A stretch of 64,000 nucleotides of DNA from an uncultured Bacteroidales bacterium. GTDB taxonomy: Bacteria; Bacteroidota; Bacteroidia; Bacteroidales; Bacteroidaceae. The DNA lies in NCBI GenBank assembly GCA_937898885.1, contig CALDKD010000124.1, positions 1 to 64,000 on the forward strand, written 5' to 3'. Of this stretch, positions 25,346-35,297 are shown one piece after another (within the stretch, counting starts at the first letter, position 1; each line of letters begins with the position of its first letter). Both the position numbers and the translations under genes were made by a program. A model generated the notes under the pieces. That model did not search any database and was not told the DNA's origin. It saw only the letters and a program-made list of their open reading frames with translations.

Positions 25346-26914
25346 ATGATCAGCGAACTATTTGTAGATGTACAGCCAAACGATATCTCCATAGCCATCT
25401 CCGAGGATGGGAATCTGGTGGAGTATCAGAAGGAGAGCCTTGAGATGGCATTCTCCGTAGGGAACATTTACCTGGGCAGAGTAAAGAAACTCATGCCCGG
25501 ATTGAACGCCTGTTTCGTAGATATCGGTTCAGAAAAGGAGGCATTCCTGCATTATCAGGATCTGGGAGAACAATTCACTTCCATACAGAAATACTTGAGA
25601 CAGGTCACCTCCAACCGGAAAAAATTATTTCCATTCGACAAAGCTACCAAAGGCGAGCCTCTCAAGGAGGGTGGCATCTCTCAGGCATTGGAACAAGGGC
25701 AGGAGATTCTGGTTCAGATAACCAAGGAGCCAATATCGACCAAAGGTCCCAGACTAACCGGCGAGTTGTCGTTCGCAGGACGTTTTCTGGTACTCATACC
25801 ATTTGGCGACAAGGTGTCGGTATCCTCAAAGATCAAGACATCAGAGGAGCGGGCAAGACTCAAGCAACTGTTGCAGAGCATCAAGCCTAAGAACTGCGGA
25901 GTCATAGTGCGCACCGTGGCGGAAGGCAAGCGCGTGGCAGAGCTCGACGCCGAGCTGTCAGTACTGGTTCACCGCTGGGAGAGTTGTATAGCCAGAGCCC
26001 AGCAATGCACCAAGGCACCCTGCCTGACCTACGAGGAGACCAGCCGCACCATAGCCTTGCTTCGCGATTTACTCAATTCATCTTACGAGGCCATCCACGT
26101 TAACGACGAGAAGACTTTTTCCGAAATAAAGGATTACGTATCCCTGATTGCTCCTGAAATCGCAGGCATCGTGAAGCTCTACAAAGGAGAGTTGCCGATT
26201 TTTGACAATTTCGCCATCACCAAACAGATTAAGTCCTCATTCGGAAGGATTGTGTCGTACAAGAGCGGAGCATACCTTATTATTGAGCATACAGAAGCCC
26301 TGCATGTGGTGGATGTAAACAGTGGACATCGCGTCAAGTCTGACAACCAGGAGGAGAATGCGCTGGAGGTAAATCTAGGTGCGGCCGATGAGTTGGCAAG
26401 GCAGTTGAGGCTACGCGATATGGGAGGCATCATCGTGGTCGATTTCATTGATATGGACAGAGCCGAGAACCGGCAGAAGCTCTACGAGCGTATGTGTTCC
26501 AATATGCAACGAGACCGTGCCAAGCACAACATTCTGCCACTCAGCAAATTCGGCCTGATGCAGATTACGCGTCAGAGAGTACGTCCTGTAATGGATGTAC
26601 CTGTTGACGAGACTTGCCCCACCTGTTTCGGAAAAGGAGTGGTGAAGCCCTCAATACTGTTCACAGACCAGCTGGAGAGCAAGATAGACTGCCTCGTGAA
26701 CAAAAACGAGGTAAAGAAATTCAAGCTATACGTCCACCCATACGTTGAGGCATACCTATGCAAAGGCATAATGCCAATCAAGAGAAAGTGGAAAGTAAAA
26801 TACGGAATGGGAATAAAGGTTATTCCGGACCAGAGCCTGCCACTATTAACCTATAGATTTGTAGATGCGAGTGGTAAGGAAATCGATATGAAGGAAGAAC
26901 AGGAGATTAAATGA
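25346..26914 (+). CDS. rng: Ribonuclease E/G family protein
   Basis: 522-residue endoribonuclease acting in rRNA maturation and mRNA decay. The N-terminal S1-like domain (YLGRVKKLMPGLNACFVDIG) is followed by the catalytic RNase E/G domain with DVNSGH and the metal-binding Asp in GGIIVVDFIDM, and the Zn-link CPTCFGKG near 430. No long C-terminal scaffold is present, so it is RNase G-like. ATG at 25346. Ends at a bidirectional terminator shared with the convergent glucosaminidase gene. Confidence 0.95.
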   Translation: MISELFVDVQPNDISIAISEDGNLVEYQKESLEMAFSVGNIYLGRVKKLMPGLNACFVDIGSEKEAFLHYQDLGEQFTSIQKYLRQVTSNRKKLFPFDKATKGEPLKEGGISQALEQGQEILVQITKEPISTKGPRLTGELSFAGRFLVLIPFGDKVSVSSKIKTSEERARLKQLLQSIKPKNCGVIVRTVAEGKRVAELDAELSVLVHRWESCIARAQQCTKAPCLTYEETSRTIALLRDLLNSSYEAIHVNDEKTFSEIKDYVSLIAPEIAGIVKLYKGELPIFDNFAITKQIKSSFGRIVSYKSGAYLIIEHTEALHVVDVNSGHRVKSDNQEENALEVNLGAADELARQLRLRDMGGIIVVDFIDMDRAENRQKLYERMCSNMQRDRAKHNILPLSKFGLMQITRQRVRPVMDVPVDETCPTCFGKGVVKPSILFTDQLESKIDCLVNKNEVKKFKLYVHPYVEAYLCKGIMPIKRKWKVKYGMGIKVIPDQSLPLLTYRFVDASGKEIDMKEEQEIK

Positions 26915-26944
26915 CGGGCCAGACCCAATGTCATCGTTACCCTA

Positions 26945-26980
26945 AAAGGTCGGCCTGCGGCAGCAGAGCCGGCTTTTTTT
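26945..26980. terminator. Bidirectional terminator between rng and the glucosaminidase gene
   Basis: GGTCGGC pairs with GCCGGCT (with G-U pairs) around a short loop. Seven T follow on the plus strand and CTTTT on the minus strand, serving both convergent genes. Confidence 0.75.
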
Positions 26981-27015
26981 GGGCCTATGCCACCAATAGT
27001 CTTGAAGATCCATGA

Positions 27016-27906
27016 TTACCGAACCCTGAGTTCCATTCCCACAGTAAGAGGATTATCTGAGCCGAGTCTGTTTTTACGGACAAGACAATTCATACGCACG
27101 CCATATAGCTGTGCTATTGACCACAGGCTGTCATCCGGGCCAACAGTGTGCGTCTTATAATCCTTGGCGGCCCTGCATTTCTTCTTCTCAAGATATATCA
27201 CACTGCCTTCAAGAGGAATATACTTACGGTCAATCTCATTATAGCGACGAAGCCTGAGCTTTGTGGTACTGAACTCCCGGGCAATGTCTCTCAATGTCTC
27301 GTCCTCGCCAAGACGCACGTATAGCAGGCCATTCGAGAGATATGGCTGATGAGTGGTCAGCGACGGTGATGACAGAGTCTTGTCTTTGCTCAAACCGCCA
27401 GACTTGTCGAAACGGCTCAAATCATACAATTCAATGATGTTTATCAGTTTGTCAGCGTACTGTGGATTTGTGGCATATCCGGCTTTTTTCAAGCCACGGG
27501 CCCACCCTTTGTAATCCGAGGTTTTCAGATCAAATAGGAATGCGTAGCGACTGCCTGACGTCAGAAATACGGAATGGTCCTCAAACGATGCGACGGCCGA
27601 GCCGTACTTACGGAAGCACTCACCGCGTCTGTCGTCATCGTAATACATCTTGCGGCCTTCCCATGTAGAATGACACTTAATGCCGAAATGATTGTTCCCC
27701 TCAACCGCCAGCATACTGCGGCCGGCATCAGATTCCAGAATTCCCTGGGCCAGCGTTATGCTGGCCGGGATATGGTATTTTCTCATCTGCTCAACAGCGA
27801 TTTTCTTATACTTGTCAATATATGTGAGATAGGCTCCGTTCCGCGTCTGCGCGCCCAGACACGCAGGAACAAGCAGGCAGGCGATAATGAATCTGATTGT
27901 ACGCAT
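27016..27906 (-). CDS. Secreted glucosaminidase with LysM repeats
   Basis: 296-residue peptidoglycan hydrolase. A signal peptide ends near LGAQ (residue 20). The glucosaminidase domain (about 25-165, GH73/FlgJ type) has the catalytic Glu in TLAQGILESDAG. Two LysM-like segments follow at about 195-240 and 248-295 (HTVGPDDSLWSIAQLYGV). It should cleave GlcNAc-MurNAc bonds during wall growth or separation. ATG 27906, with a TAAATTTG box at 27923-27930 giving a short leader. Confidence 0.9.
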   Translation of the reverse strand: MRTIRFIIACLLVPACLGAQTRNGAYLTYIDKYKKIAVEQMRKYHIPASITLAQGILESDAGRSMLAVEGNNHFGIKCHSTWEGRKMYYDDDRRGECFRKYGSAVASFEDHSVFLTSGSRYAFLFDLKTSDYKGWARGLKKAGYATNPQYADKLINIIELYDLSRFDKSGGLSKDKTLSSPSLTTHQPYLSNGLLYVRLGEDETLRDIAREFSTTKLRLRRYNEIDRKYIPLEGSVIYLEKKKCRAAKDYKTHTVGPDDSLWSIAQLYGVRMNCLVRKNRLGSDNPLTVGMELRVR

Positions 27907-27922
27907 TTATTCGCAATTTTCA

Positions 27923-27930
27923 CAAATTTA
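27923..27930 (-). promoter_or_regulatory. Probable -7 element of the glucosaminidase gene
   Basis: TAAATTTG on the minus strand, 16 bases before the ATG; no clear -33 TTTG. It is divergent from the cdd box. Confidence 0.45.
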
Positions 27931-27971
27931 CATAAAATGCGCAGTACGCGGCTACAGTTGAAAGAAAAAAG

Positions 27972-27979
27972 TAATTTTG
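27972..27979 (+). promoter_or_regulatory. Probable -7 element of cdd
   Basis: TAATTTTG, 21 bases upstream of the cdd ATG. The -33 region is not consensus. Confidence 0.45.
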
Positions 27980-28000
27980 TGACAGAAACAATATCTCATT

Positions 28001-28483
28001 ATGAAAGAGCTTACCATTCAGATCAAGTACCGCCAATGCGGATACGAAGAGTTGAGCGAGGATGAGCGCGCTCTTGCCAATGCCGCGAAGGAGGCCACAA
28101 AAAGCAGTTATGCGCCATACTCCAAGTTCAACGTGGGAGCCGCTGTACAGCTCTCCGACAACACAATTGTCACAGGCTGCAATCAGGAGAATGCAGCTTA
28201 TCCATCCGGGCTTTGCGCAGAGCGTACTGCATTATTCCGCGCAGGAGCCGAACATCCGGAAAAGCCGGTCACAGCTCTTGCCATAGCGGCGTTCAATGAA
28301 GGGAATTTCCTTAGCAGCCCTATCACACCTTGCGGTTCATGCAGACAGGTCCTGGCTGAGACCGAGACCCGGTACGGACAACCGGTAAAGGTTATTCTGT
28401 ACGGTACGGATTACTGCATCGTCATTGACGGAGGCGCCACAGACCTTCTGCCATTCTGCTTTGACGAGGAATTCCTCAAATAA
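28001..28483 (+). CDS. cdd: Cytidine deaminase
   Basis: 160 residues. Converts cytidine and deoxycytidine to uridines in pyrimidine salvage. The Zn site is explicit: CAERTA (Cys with catalytic Glu) near 74-79 and PCGSCRQVL near 110. Length suits the homotetrameric class. Stand-alone transcription unit before the grpE-dnaJ operon. Confidence 0.96.
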   Translation: MKELTIQIKYRQCGYEELSEDERALANAAKEATKSSYAPYSKFNVGAAVQLSDNTIVTGCNQENAAYPSGLCAERTALFRAGAEHPEKPVTALAIAAFNEGNFLSSPITPCGSCRQVLAETETRYGQPVKVILYGTDYCIVIDGGATDLLPFCFDEEFLK

Positions 28484-28501
28484 CATCTCTCGCACTCATA
28501 C

Positions 28502-28565
28502 TGACACACTGTCACAAAAGCCAGTCCTTATATATGACATAAATATCGTGGCAAGGTGTTTGTTG
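28502..28565 (+). promoter_or_regulatory. Candidate sigma-54 promoter with upstream palindrome for grpE-dnaJ
   Basis: TGGCAAG at 28549-28555 and TTGT at 28560-28563 fit the sigma-54 -24/-12 pattern (TGGCACG, four bases, TTGC), with GG and the -12 G at the proper ten-base separation but C to T at -12. Upstream lies a perfect dyad TGACA-CAC-TGTCA (28502-28514), the kind of site expected for an enhancer-binding protein. No housekeeping TTTG/TAnnTTTG pair is obvious before grpE. This is an inference from pattern only. Confidence 0.4.
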
Positions 28566-28606
28566 TATATTGAGTGATTCTTAATTAAGGTATTATTTTT
28601 ATAGAT

Positions 28607-29194
28607 ATGTCAAAGAAGAACAAGAAGACCTCGCAGGAGGATATCAACGAGACAGAGCAGGAACAGAGCGAAGAGAACGGGCAGCAGGAAAACCCGGCAA
28701 AGGAAGAAGCAACGGCAGAAGAGAAAGCCGAACCTACAATTGAGGAACAGCTTGCAGCAAGTGAGGAGAAGATTTCCCTGCTGGTTGACCAGAACCTGCG
28801 TCAGATGGCAGAGTTCGACAACTACCGCAAGCGCACGATGAAAGAGAAAGCCGAGCTTATCAAGAGTGCATCCGCAGATATTCTCACAAAGATCCTGCCG
28901 ATAATCGATGATCTGGAGCGTGCCATCGCCAACAATGCCAAGAGCGATGACATCGATGCCATCAAGGAGGGATTTCAACTGATATACAACAAGCTGATGC
29001 ATACGCTCGAAGGCGAGGGTTTGAAGAAAATACCTGCCAAAGGTGAGAAATTCGACACTGACTACCACGAGGCAATCGCAATTATTCCAGCTACGGAGGA
29101 CAACGTCAAGGACACAATCATTGATTGCACCCGCGATGGCTATATGCTGAACGATAAAGTGCTCAGGACATCGCAGGTTGTTGTGGCTAACTAA
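28607..29194 (+). CDS. grpE: Nucleotide exchange factor GrpE
   Basis: 195 residues. An acidic, Glu/Gln-rich N-terminal tail (1-50) leads into a long coiled coil (about 50-90; MAEFDNYRKRTMKEK) and the C-terminal beta domain ending in RTSQVVVAN. It releases ADP from DnaK. dnaK itself is not here. Coupled to dnaJ with a 17-base gap. The complementary strand is open for 200 codons, but that reflects GrpE codon usage. Confidence 0.96.
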   Translation: MSKKNKKTSQEDINETEQEQSEENGQQENPAKEEATAEEKAEPTIEEQLAASEEKISLLVDQNLRQMAEFDNYRKRTMKEKAELIKSASADILTKILPIIDDLERAIANNAKSDDIDAIKEGFQLIYNKLMHTLEGEGLKKIPAKGEKFDTDYHEAIAIIPATEDNVKDTIIDCTRDGYMLNDKVLRTSQVVVAN

Positions 29195-29211
29195 ATAACC
29201 TGAAAACGACA

Positions 29212-30381
29212 ATGGCAAAGAGAGATTATTACGAAGTGCTTGGCGTGGAGAAGAGCGCCACGGCCGATGAGATAAAGAAAGCTTACCGCAAGAAAGCCAT
29301 CCAGTATCATCCCGACAAGAATCCAGGTGATAAAGACGCCGAGGAGAAATTCAAAGAGGCTGCCGAGGCATACGGTGTACTGAGCGACCCTGACAAGCGT
29401 GCCAAATATGACCAGTTCGGTTTTGACGGACTGAGCGGTGCCAGCGGATTCGGCGGAGGCGGATTCTCCGGCCAGGGAATGTCTATGGATGATATCTTCT
29501 CAATGTTCGGTGACATATTCGGCGGAGGCGGATTCGGAGGCTTCAGCGGTTTCGGCGGAGGAGCACGCTCCTCACGCACAGGCGAGCGCAAGTTCAAAGG
29601 CTCGGATGTTCGCATCAGAGTCAGGCTCACACTTGAGGAAATCAGCACGGGAGTCACTAAAAAATTCAAGGTCAAGAAGCAAGTTCCCTGTACACATTGT
29701 AACGGCACGGGGGCCGAGAACGGAGCGGCAAGTCAGATTTGTCCGGACTGTCACGGAACAGGTACGATAACACGCACCCAGAACAGCTTCTTCGGAATGA
29801 TGCAGACTCAGAGCGTGTGTCCGAGATGCGGCGGTGAGGGCCATATAATCAAGGACAAATGCCGTTTCTGCAATGGCGAGGGAACCGTAGCCGGAGAAGA
29901 GATTGTAGAGGTTACCATTCCTGCAGGTGTGGCAGACGGAATGCAGCTCTCAGTAAGCGGCAAGGGCAATGCCGGACGTCACAACGGATACTCCGGCAGC
30001 CTGCTCATACAGATTGAGGAGGAAGAGCACAAAGATCTTGTTCGCGATGAGAACGATTTGATATACAACCTTCTGCTCACGGTACCGCAAGCCATTCTGG
30101 GAGGCGCCATCGAGATACCGACACTGGACGGTGCCGTAAAAGTGAAGATTGAGCCTGGCACGCAGCCCGGCAAGGTTCTCAGACTCAGAGACAAAGGACT
30201 TCCGATATTGAACAGCAACCGCCGTGGTGACCTGCTCGTCAACATCAGTGTCTATATTCCTGAGGCTTTGTCACGTGATGAGAAAGCCACGGTCGAGAAG
30301 CTGGCCGACTCAGACCACTTCAAGCCCACCCTTTCCATTAAAGAGAAGATTTTCAAGAAGTTCAGAAATTATTTCGATTGA
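29212..30381 (+). CDS. dnaJ: Chaperone DnaJ
   Basis: 389-residue type I J-protein. The J domain (4-70) has the HPD motif; a Gly/Phe-rich region covers about 75-125; four CxxCxGxG zinc repeats are present (CTHCNGTG, CPDCHGTG, CPRCGGEG, CRFCNGEG), followed by the C-terminal substrate domains. It partners DnaK and GrpE. The end overlaps or abuts folC (stop 30379-30381; folC GTG at 30384). Confidence 0.97.
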   Translation: MAKRDYYEVLGVEKSATADEIKKAYRKKAIQYHPDKNPGDKDAEEKFKEAAEAYGVLSDPDKRAKYDQFGFDGLSGASGFGGGGFSGQGMSMDDIFSMFGDIFGGGGFGGFSGFGGGARSSRTGERKFKGSDVRIRVRLTLEEISTGVTKKFKVKKQVPCTHCNGTGAENGAASQICPDCHGTGTITRTQNSFFGMMQTQSVCPRCGGEGHIIKDKCRFCNGEGTVAGEEIVEVTIPAGVADGMQLSVSGKGNAGRHNGYSGSLLIQIEEEEHKDLVRDENDLIYNLLLTVPQAILGGAIEIPTLDGAVKVKIEPGTQPGKVLRLRDKGLPILNSNRRGDLLVNISVYIPEALSRDEKATVEKLADSDHFKPTLSIKEKIFKKFRNYFD

Positions 30382-30383
30382 CC

Positions 30384-31688
30384 GTGACATATCAGGAAGC
30401 CATTGATTATCTGTGTGTGAGGACGCCGATGTTTCAACAGATCGGCGCAGGCGCCTACAAGGCCGGACTTGAGACTACGATGTTGCTTGACGGGCATTTC
30501 GGACACCCTCACAAAGAGTTCCACACAGTACATATCGCCGGTACCAACGGCAAGGGCAGTACCGCACATACCATCGCCGCCATTTTTCAGGCGGCAGGTT
30601 ACAGAACCGGCCTTTACACATCTCCGCACATCACTGATTTCAGCGAGAGGATACGAGTGAACGGGCTTCCCATCAGTCCTGATTTTGTAACGGATTTTCT
30701 TGAATCAAACAAAGATTTTTACGAGCCTTTGCGCCCATCTTTCTTTGAGCTCACCACATCAATGGCGTTCTGTTATTTCAGGCACTGCAAGGTTGATGTC
30801 GCCATCATTGAGACCGGACTCGGAGGCAGGCTTGACTGCACCAACATAATTACGCCAGACTTGTCAGTCATTACCAATATAGGTTTTGACCACACCCAAT
30901 TCCTGGGAGACACGTTGGGCAAGATAGCTTCTGAGAAAGCGGGAATAATCAAGCCCGGCATCACCGTTGTTGTTGGAGAGGATTGTGACGAGACCAGGCC
31001 TGTCTTTCAGAGCAAGGCCGACGAGTGCGGTTCAAAGATAGTTTTCGCACAAGACAATTGTCAAATTTTATCCTCATCAGAAAAAACAGACGGCCGATTG
31101 TTTTATGACACTCCGGCCTACCCTGCTCTTGAGACAGAGCTGAAGGGATTCTGCCAGAGCAACAACGCAAACACAATACTACATGCCATCAATGAGCTAC
31201 GGATGTCCGGATGGATTCTGCCTGAGAGATCCATACGCGAGGGATTCAGGAATGTGTGCGGTCTGACCGGACTGAGAGGAAGATGGTACACAGTAGCGAC
31301 ATCGCCCAAAATAATATGCGACACAGGCCACAACAGTCACGGGCTGAGATATACGGCAGAACAGCTCAAGAATCTGGCCTCACGCCCGGGAGCAGGTAAG
31401 TTGCGCATTGTCTTCGGTATGGTGAATGACAAGGACATCGATGTGGTTCTGCGTCTGATGCCTGCAGAAGCGGTCTGGTATTTCACACAGGCAAGCGTGA
31501 GACGGGCATTGTCATCCACCGGGCTTATGGAGAAAGCCGCGGTGGCAGGCCATAAGGGAAGAGCTTTCAGCTCTGTGGCAGATGCCGTTGCCACCGCCCG
31601 CAACGAGTCATCGCCGGAGGACCTGATTTTTGTAGGAGGCAGCACATTCGTAGTGGCCGATCTGCTCTCAATGCCGGAATTTCGTTAA
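30384..31688 (+). CDS. folC: Folylpolyglutamate synthase / dihydrofolate synthase
   Basis: 435 residues, Mur-ligase family. P-loop AGTNGKGST (about 50-58), then TSPHITDFSERI, the ETGLGGRLD segment and FDHTQFLGDT; the C-terminal domain has CDTGHNSHGL and FGMVNDKD. It adds glutamate to dihydropteroate and folates. The GTG at 30384 is preferred because it gives MTYQEAIDYL, the usual family N-terminus; a TTG at 30378 overlapping the dnaJ stop is the alternative, and no ATG is near. Confidence 0.93.
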   Translation: MTYQEAIDYLCVRTPMFQQIGAGAYKAGLETTMLLDGHFGHPHKEFHTVHIAGTNGKGSTAHTIAAIFQAAGYRTGLYTSPHITDFSERIRVNGLPISPDFVTDFLESNKDFYEPLRPSFFELTTSMAFCYFRHCKVDVAIIETGLGGRLDCTNIITPDLSVITNIGFDHTQFLGDTLGKIASEKAGIIKPGITVVVGEDCDETRPVFQSKADECGSKIVFAQDNCQILSSSEKTDGRLFYDTPAYPALETELKGFCQSNNANTILHAINELRMSGWILPERSIREGFRNVCGLTGLRGRWYTVATSPKIICDTGHNSHGLRYTAEQLKNLASRPGAGKLRIVFGMVNDKDIDVVLRLMPAEAVWYFTQASVRRALSSTGLMEKAAVAGHKGRAFSSVADAVATARNESSPEDLIFVGGSTFVVADLLSMPEFR

Positions 31689-31713
31689 ATGTTGATTATT
31701 TAACCGCAAATCG

Positions 31714-31745
31714 CTTGCACCTGCGAGCAATTTTTCATTAATTTG
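31714..31745 (+). promoter_or_regulatory. Promoter of the galM-galK-ara operon, with dyad
   Basis: CTTG (31714-31717), 20-base spacer, TTAATTTG (31738-31745): a near-consensus promoter about 38 bases before the galM ATG. A dyad TTGC-N8-GCAA (31715-31730) lies over the -33 element and its spacer and could be an operator; no regulator gene is adjacent. Confidence 0.5.
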
Positions 31746-31783
31746 CCTAATTAAAATAATATTTTATTAATTAGTGCAAAATA

Positions 31784-32869
31784 ATGGCTGACTATTTCGT
31801 TAAGGACAATCTGTCCGGACTCAGGAGAGAGGATTTTCAGAAGAGTGTACAGGGTAAGAAAACAGACCTTTACATCTTAAAGAACAACAGTGGCGCGGAG
31901 ATCGCCGTAACCAATTACGCAGGAGCTCTGCTCTCAATAATGATGCCTGACCGCAATGGCAACTACGCCAGTGTCATTGGCGGCCACGACAGCATCGAGC
32001 ACGTGGAGAACAGCGCGGAGACTTATCTTAGCACTCTGATTGGCCGGTTCGGCAATCGTATAGCAAAAGGTAAGTTCACCTTGGACGGCAAGCAGTACAC
32101 TCTTGCCACCAACGACGGCCCGAATCACCTGCACGGTGGCCCTACAGGATTCCACAAGCGCGTCTGGGACGCAGAGCAGACCGATGCGCAGACACTCCGT
32201 CTTCATTATCTCTCAAAGGATGGCGAGGAAGGTTTCCCCGGCAATCTTGACATCAATGTGACATATCGTCTCACAGACCAGAATGAGTTGGTTATTGAGT
32301 ACGAGGCCACTACCGACAAGAAGACAATCATCAACCTTACCAATCACGCATATTTTAATCTGACAGGCATCTGCAAGGACAGCAAGTCCGTAGTAGACTA
32401 CCAGCTTACGGTAAACGCAGACCATTACCTGCCAGTTGATGACGCCTGCATTCCATTCGGCAGCATAGACAAGGTTGAGGGAACTGCATTTGACTTCCGC
32501 ACCCCACATCGTATCGGCGACAGAATTGACAGTTGCGAGCAGACCGCCAACGGTCACGGCTATGACCACTGCTGGGTTCTCAACAAGCGCGAGCCAGGCG
32601 AGCTTACCCTTGCCATCAGATGCGTTGATCCAGCAAGCGGACGTACTCTTGAGTGCCTTACCACTGAGCCGGGAGTTCAGGTTTATTCCGGCAACTGGTG
32701 CACCGGCAGCGTATGCGCCCACGGTGCGACCATTCCACGCCGCAGCGCAATCTGTTTCGAGGCACAGCATTTACCAGACAGCCCCAACGAGCCGTTCTTC
32801 CCGACAACAGTACTGAATCCGGGCGAGGTTTACACTCAGACTACAGTTTACCGTTTCGGTGTTGAGTAA
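31784..32869 (+). CDS. galM: Aldose 1-epimerase, cytoplasmic
   Basis: 361 residues. Galactose mutarotase fold interconverting alpha and beta anomers. HLHGG near 108 and NLTNHAYFNL near 186 carry the catalytic and binding His; the catalytic Glu is in CFEAQHLPDSPN near 325. No signal peptide, unlike the second copy at 34098. First gene of the operon, about 38 bases after the -7 box. In the Bacteroides arabinose locus a mutarotase gene also accompanies the symporter. Confidence 0.94.
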   Translation: MADYFVKDNLSGLRREDFQKSVQGKKTDLYILKNNSGAEIAVTNYAGALLSIMMPDRNGNYASVIGGHDSIEHVENSAETYLSTLIGRFGNRIAKGKFTLDGKQYTLATNDGPNHLHGGPTGFHKRVWDAEQTDAQTLRLHYLSKDGEEGFPGNLDINVTYRLTDQNELVIEYEATTDKKTIINLTNHAYFNLTGICKDSKSVVDYQLTVNADHYLPVDDACIPFGSIDKVEGTAFDFRTPHRIGDRIDSCEQTANGHGYDHCWVLNKREPGELTLAIRCVDPASGRTLECLTTEPGVQVYSGNWCTGSVCAHGATIPRRSAICFEAQHLPDSPNEPFFPTTVLNPGEVYTQTTVYRFGVE

Positions 32870-32873
32870 GACA

Positions 32874-32906
32874 TTGGCTGTTGGCTATTAGCTGTTGGCT
32901 GTTGGC
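32874..32906 (+). repeat. Heptamer tandem repeat between galM and galK
   Basis: About 4.7 copies of the 7-base unit TTGGCTG: TTGGCTG (32874-32880), TTGGCTA, TTAGCTG, TTGGCTG, then TTGGC to 32906. It fills the gap between the galM stop (32869) and the galK ATG (32910). Copy-number change would alter the galK translation-initiation context. Confidence 0.85.
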
Positions 32907-32909
32907 AAA

Positions 32910-34064
<1,155 letters not shown>

Positions 34065-34097
34065 CAATCAATCAAATAATAATTAACAAAAAACTTT

Positions 34098-35264
34098 ATG
34101 AAAAAGAGTGTAAAATCAGCAGCTCTTCTTTGCGGACTGGGACTTATCACAGCCTGCGCTCCAAAGAGCGAGCAAGTGGCAGAGCCTGTTCTTAAGCAGG
34201 CCGATTTCCAGACAGAGTTCACAGGCAAGAAAACCGACCTCTGGAAACTCTCCAACGAAAACGGTATGGAGGTTTACGTAACCAATTTCGGCGCACGCAT
34301 CGTTGCCATCATGGTTCCTGACAAGGACGGCAAGATGCAGGATGCTGTTATCGGTTTCTCAAACATCAAGGACTACACCACACAGGCCAGCGACTTCGGC
34401 TCATCAGTCGGCCGCTATGCCAACCGTATCAATCAGGGTAAGATAACACTTGACGGCATTGAGTATCAGCTGCCGCAGAACAACTTCGGCCACTGCCTGC
34501 ACGGAGGTTGCACACTGGAGCCGGAGCCAATGGGCTGGCAGAACCTTGTTTACGATGTTGAGAGCGCTACAGAGAACAGCATCGTTCTCGTTATGAACTC
34601 CGCTGACGGTGAGGCAGGTTTCCCAGGCAACGTAATCGCCAAGACCACCTACACTCTGACAGCCGACAACACCATCGACATCAAGTGGACCGCGACAACA
34701 GACAAGAAGACTGTCATCAACCAGACCAACCACAGCTACTTCAACCTGAACGGTGATCACTCACTGCCTATCACAAACCACATCCTCACACTTAATGCCG
34801 ACAACTTCACACCGTGCGACAGCACCTATATGACCACTGGTGAGATTCTGCCGGTAGCAGGTACCCCGATGGACTTCACATCACCAAAGGAGATTGGCAA
34901 GGAAATCACGAACTTCGACTACGAGCAGCTTAAGAACGGCAACGGCTATGACCACAACTGGGTTCTCAACACCAAGTGCGATGACACAAAGTGCGCAGCC
35001 AAGCTGTACAGCCCAATCACAGGCATCTTTGTAGAGGTTTACACCAACGAGCCGGGTATCCAGTTCTATTCAGGCAACTTCCTGGATGGCACAGGCACCG
35101 ACAAGCAGGGCAACAAGATGGAGCAGCGCACAGGCTGCTGCCTCGAGACACAGAAGTTCCCTGACAGCCCGAACAAGGCAGACCTGCCAGGCTGGTACAG
35201 CGCGGTACTTGAGCCGGGTCAGGAGTACTACAGCCATTGCATCTACAAGTTTGGCGTAGAATAA
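34098..35264 (+). CDS. Aldose 1-epimerase lipoprotein
   Basis: 388 residues. Same fold as the first galM but exported: the signal peptide MKKSVKSAALLCGLGLITAC ends in a lipobox with Cys20, placing it in an envelope membrane, probably facing the periplasm. Catalytic residues are kept: HCLHGG near 135, NQTNHSYFNL near 213, and CLETQKFPDSPN near 355. It probably speeds anomer conversion just before uptake by the adjacent symporter. Comparable lipoprotein mutarotases accompany sugar symporters in Bacteroides. Confidence 0.93.
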   Translation: MKKSVKSAALLCGLGLITACAPKSEQVAEPVLKQADFQTEFTGKKTDLWKLSNENGMEVYVTNFGARIVAIMVPDKDGKMQDAVIGFSNIKDYTTQASDFGSSVGRYANRINQGKITLDGIEYQLPQNNFGHCLHGGCTLEPEPMGWQNLVYDVESATENSIVLVMNSADGEAGFPGNVIAKTTYTLTADNTIDIKWTATTDKKTVINQTNHSYFNLNGDHSLPITNHILTLNADNFTPCDSTYMTTGEILPVAGTPMDFTSPKEIGKEITNFDYEQLKNGNGYDHNWVLNTKCDDTKCAAKLYSPITGIFVEVYTNEPGIQFYSGNFLDGTGTDKQGNKMEQRTGCCLETQKFPDSPNKADLPGWYSAVLEPGQEYYSHCIYKFGVE

Positions 35265-35297
35265 TTCCGAATTATTAACCAATAAATAAGACAACAA

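Noticed and set aside
28610..29218. A 202-codon open frame on the minus strand across grpE.
   Set aside because: It is exactly antisense to grpE, Cys/Leu/Phe-rich with no recognisable family, and explained by the codon usage of the charged GrpE N-terminus.
32213..32770. Long minus-strand open frames opposite galM, galK, araA and araB.
   Set aside because: They mirror strongly biased codon usage in the highly expressed sugar operon and have no family resemblance.
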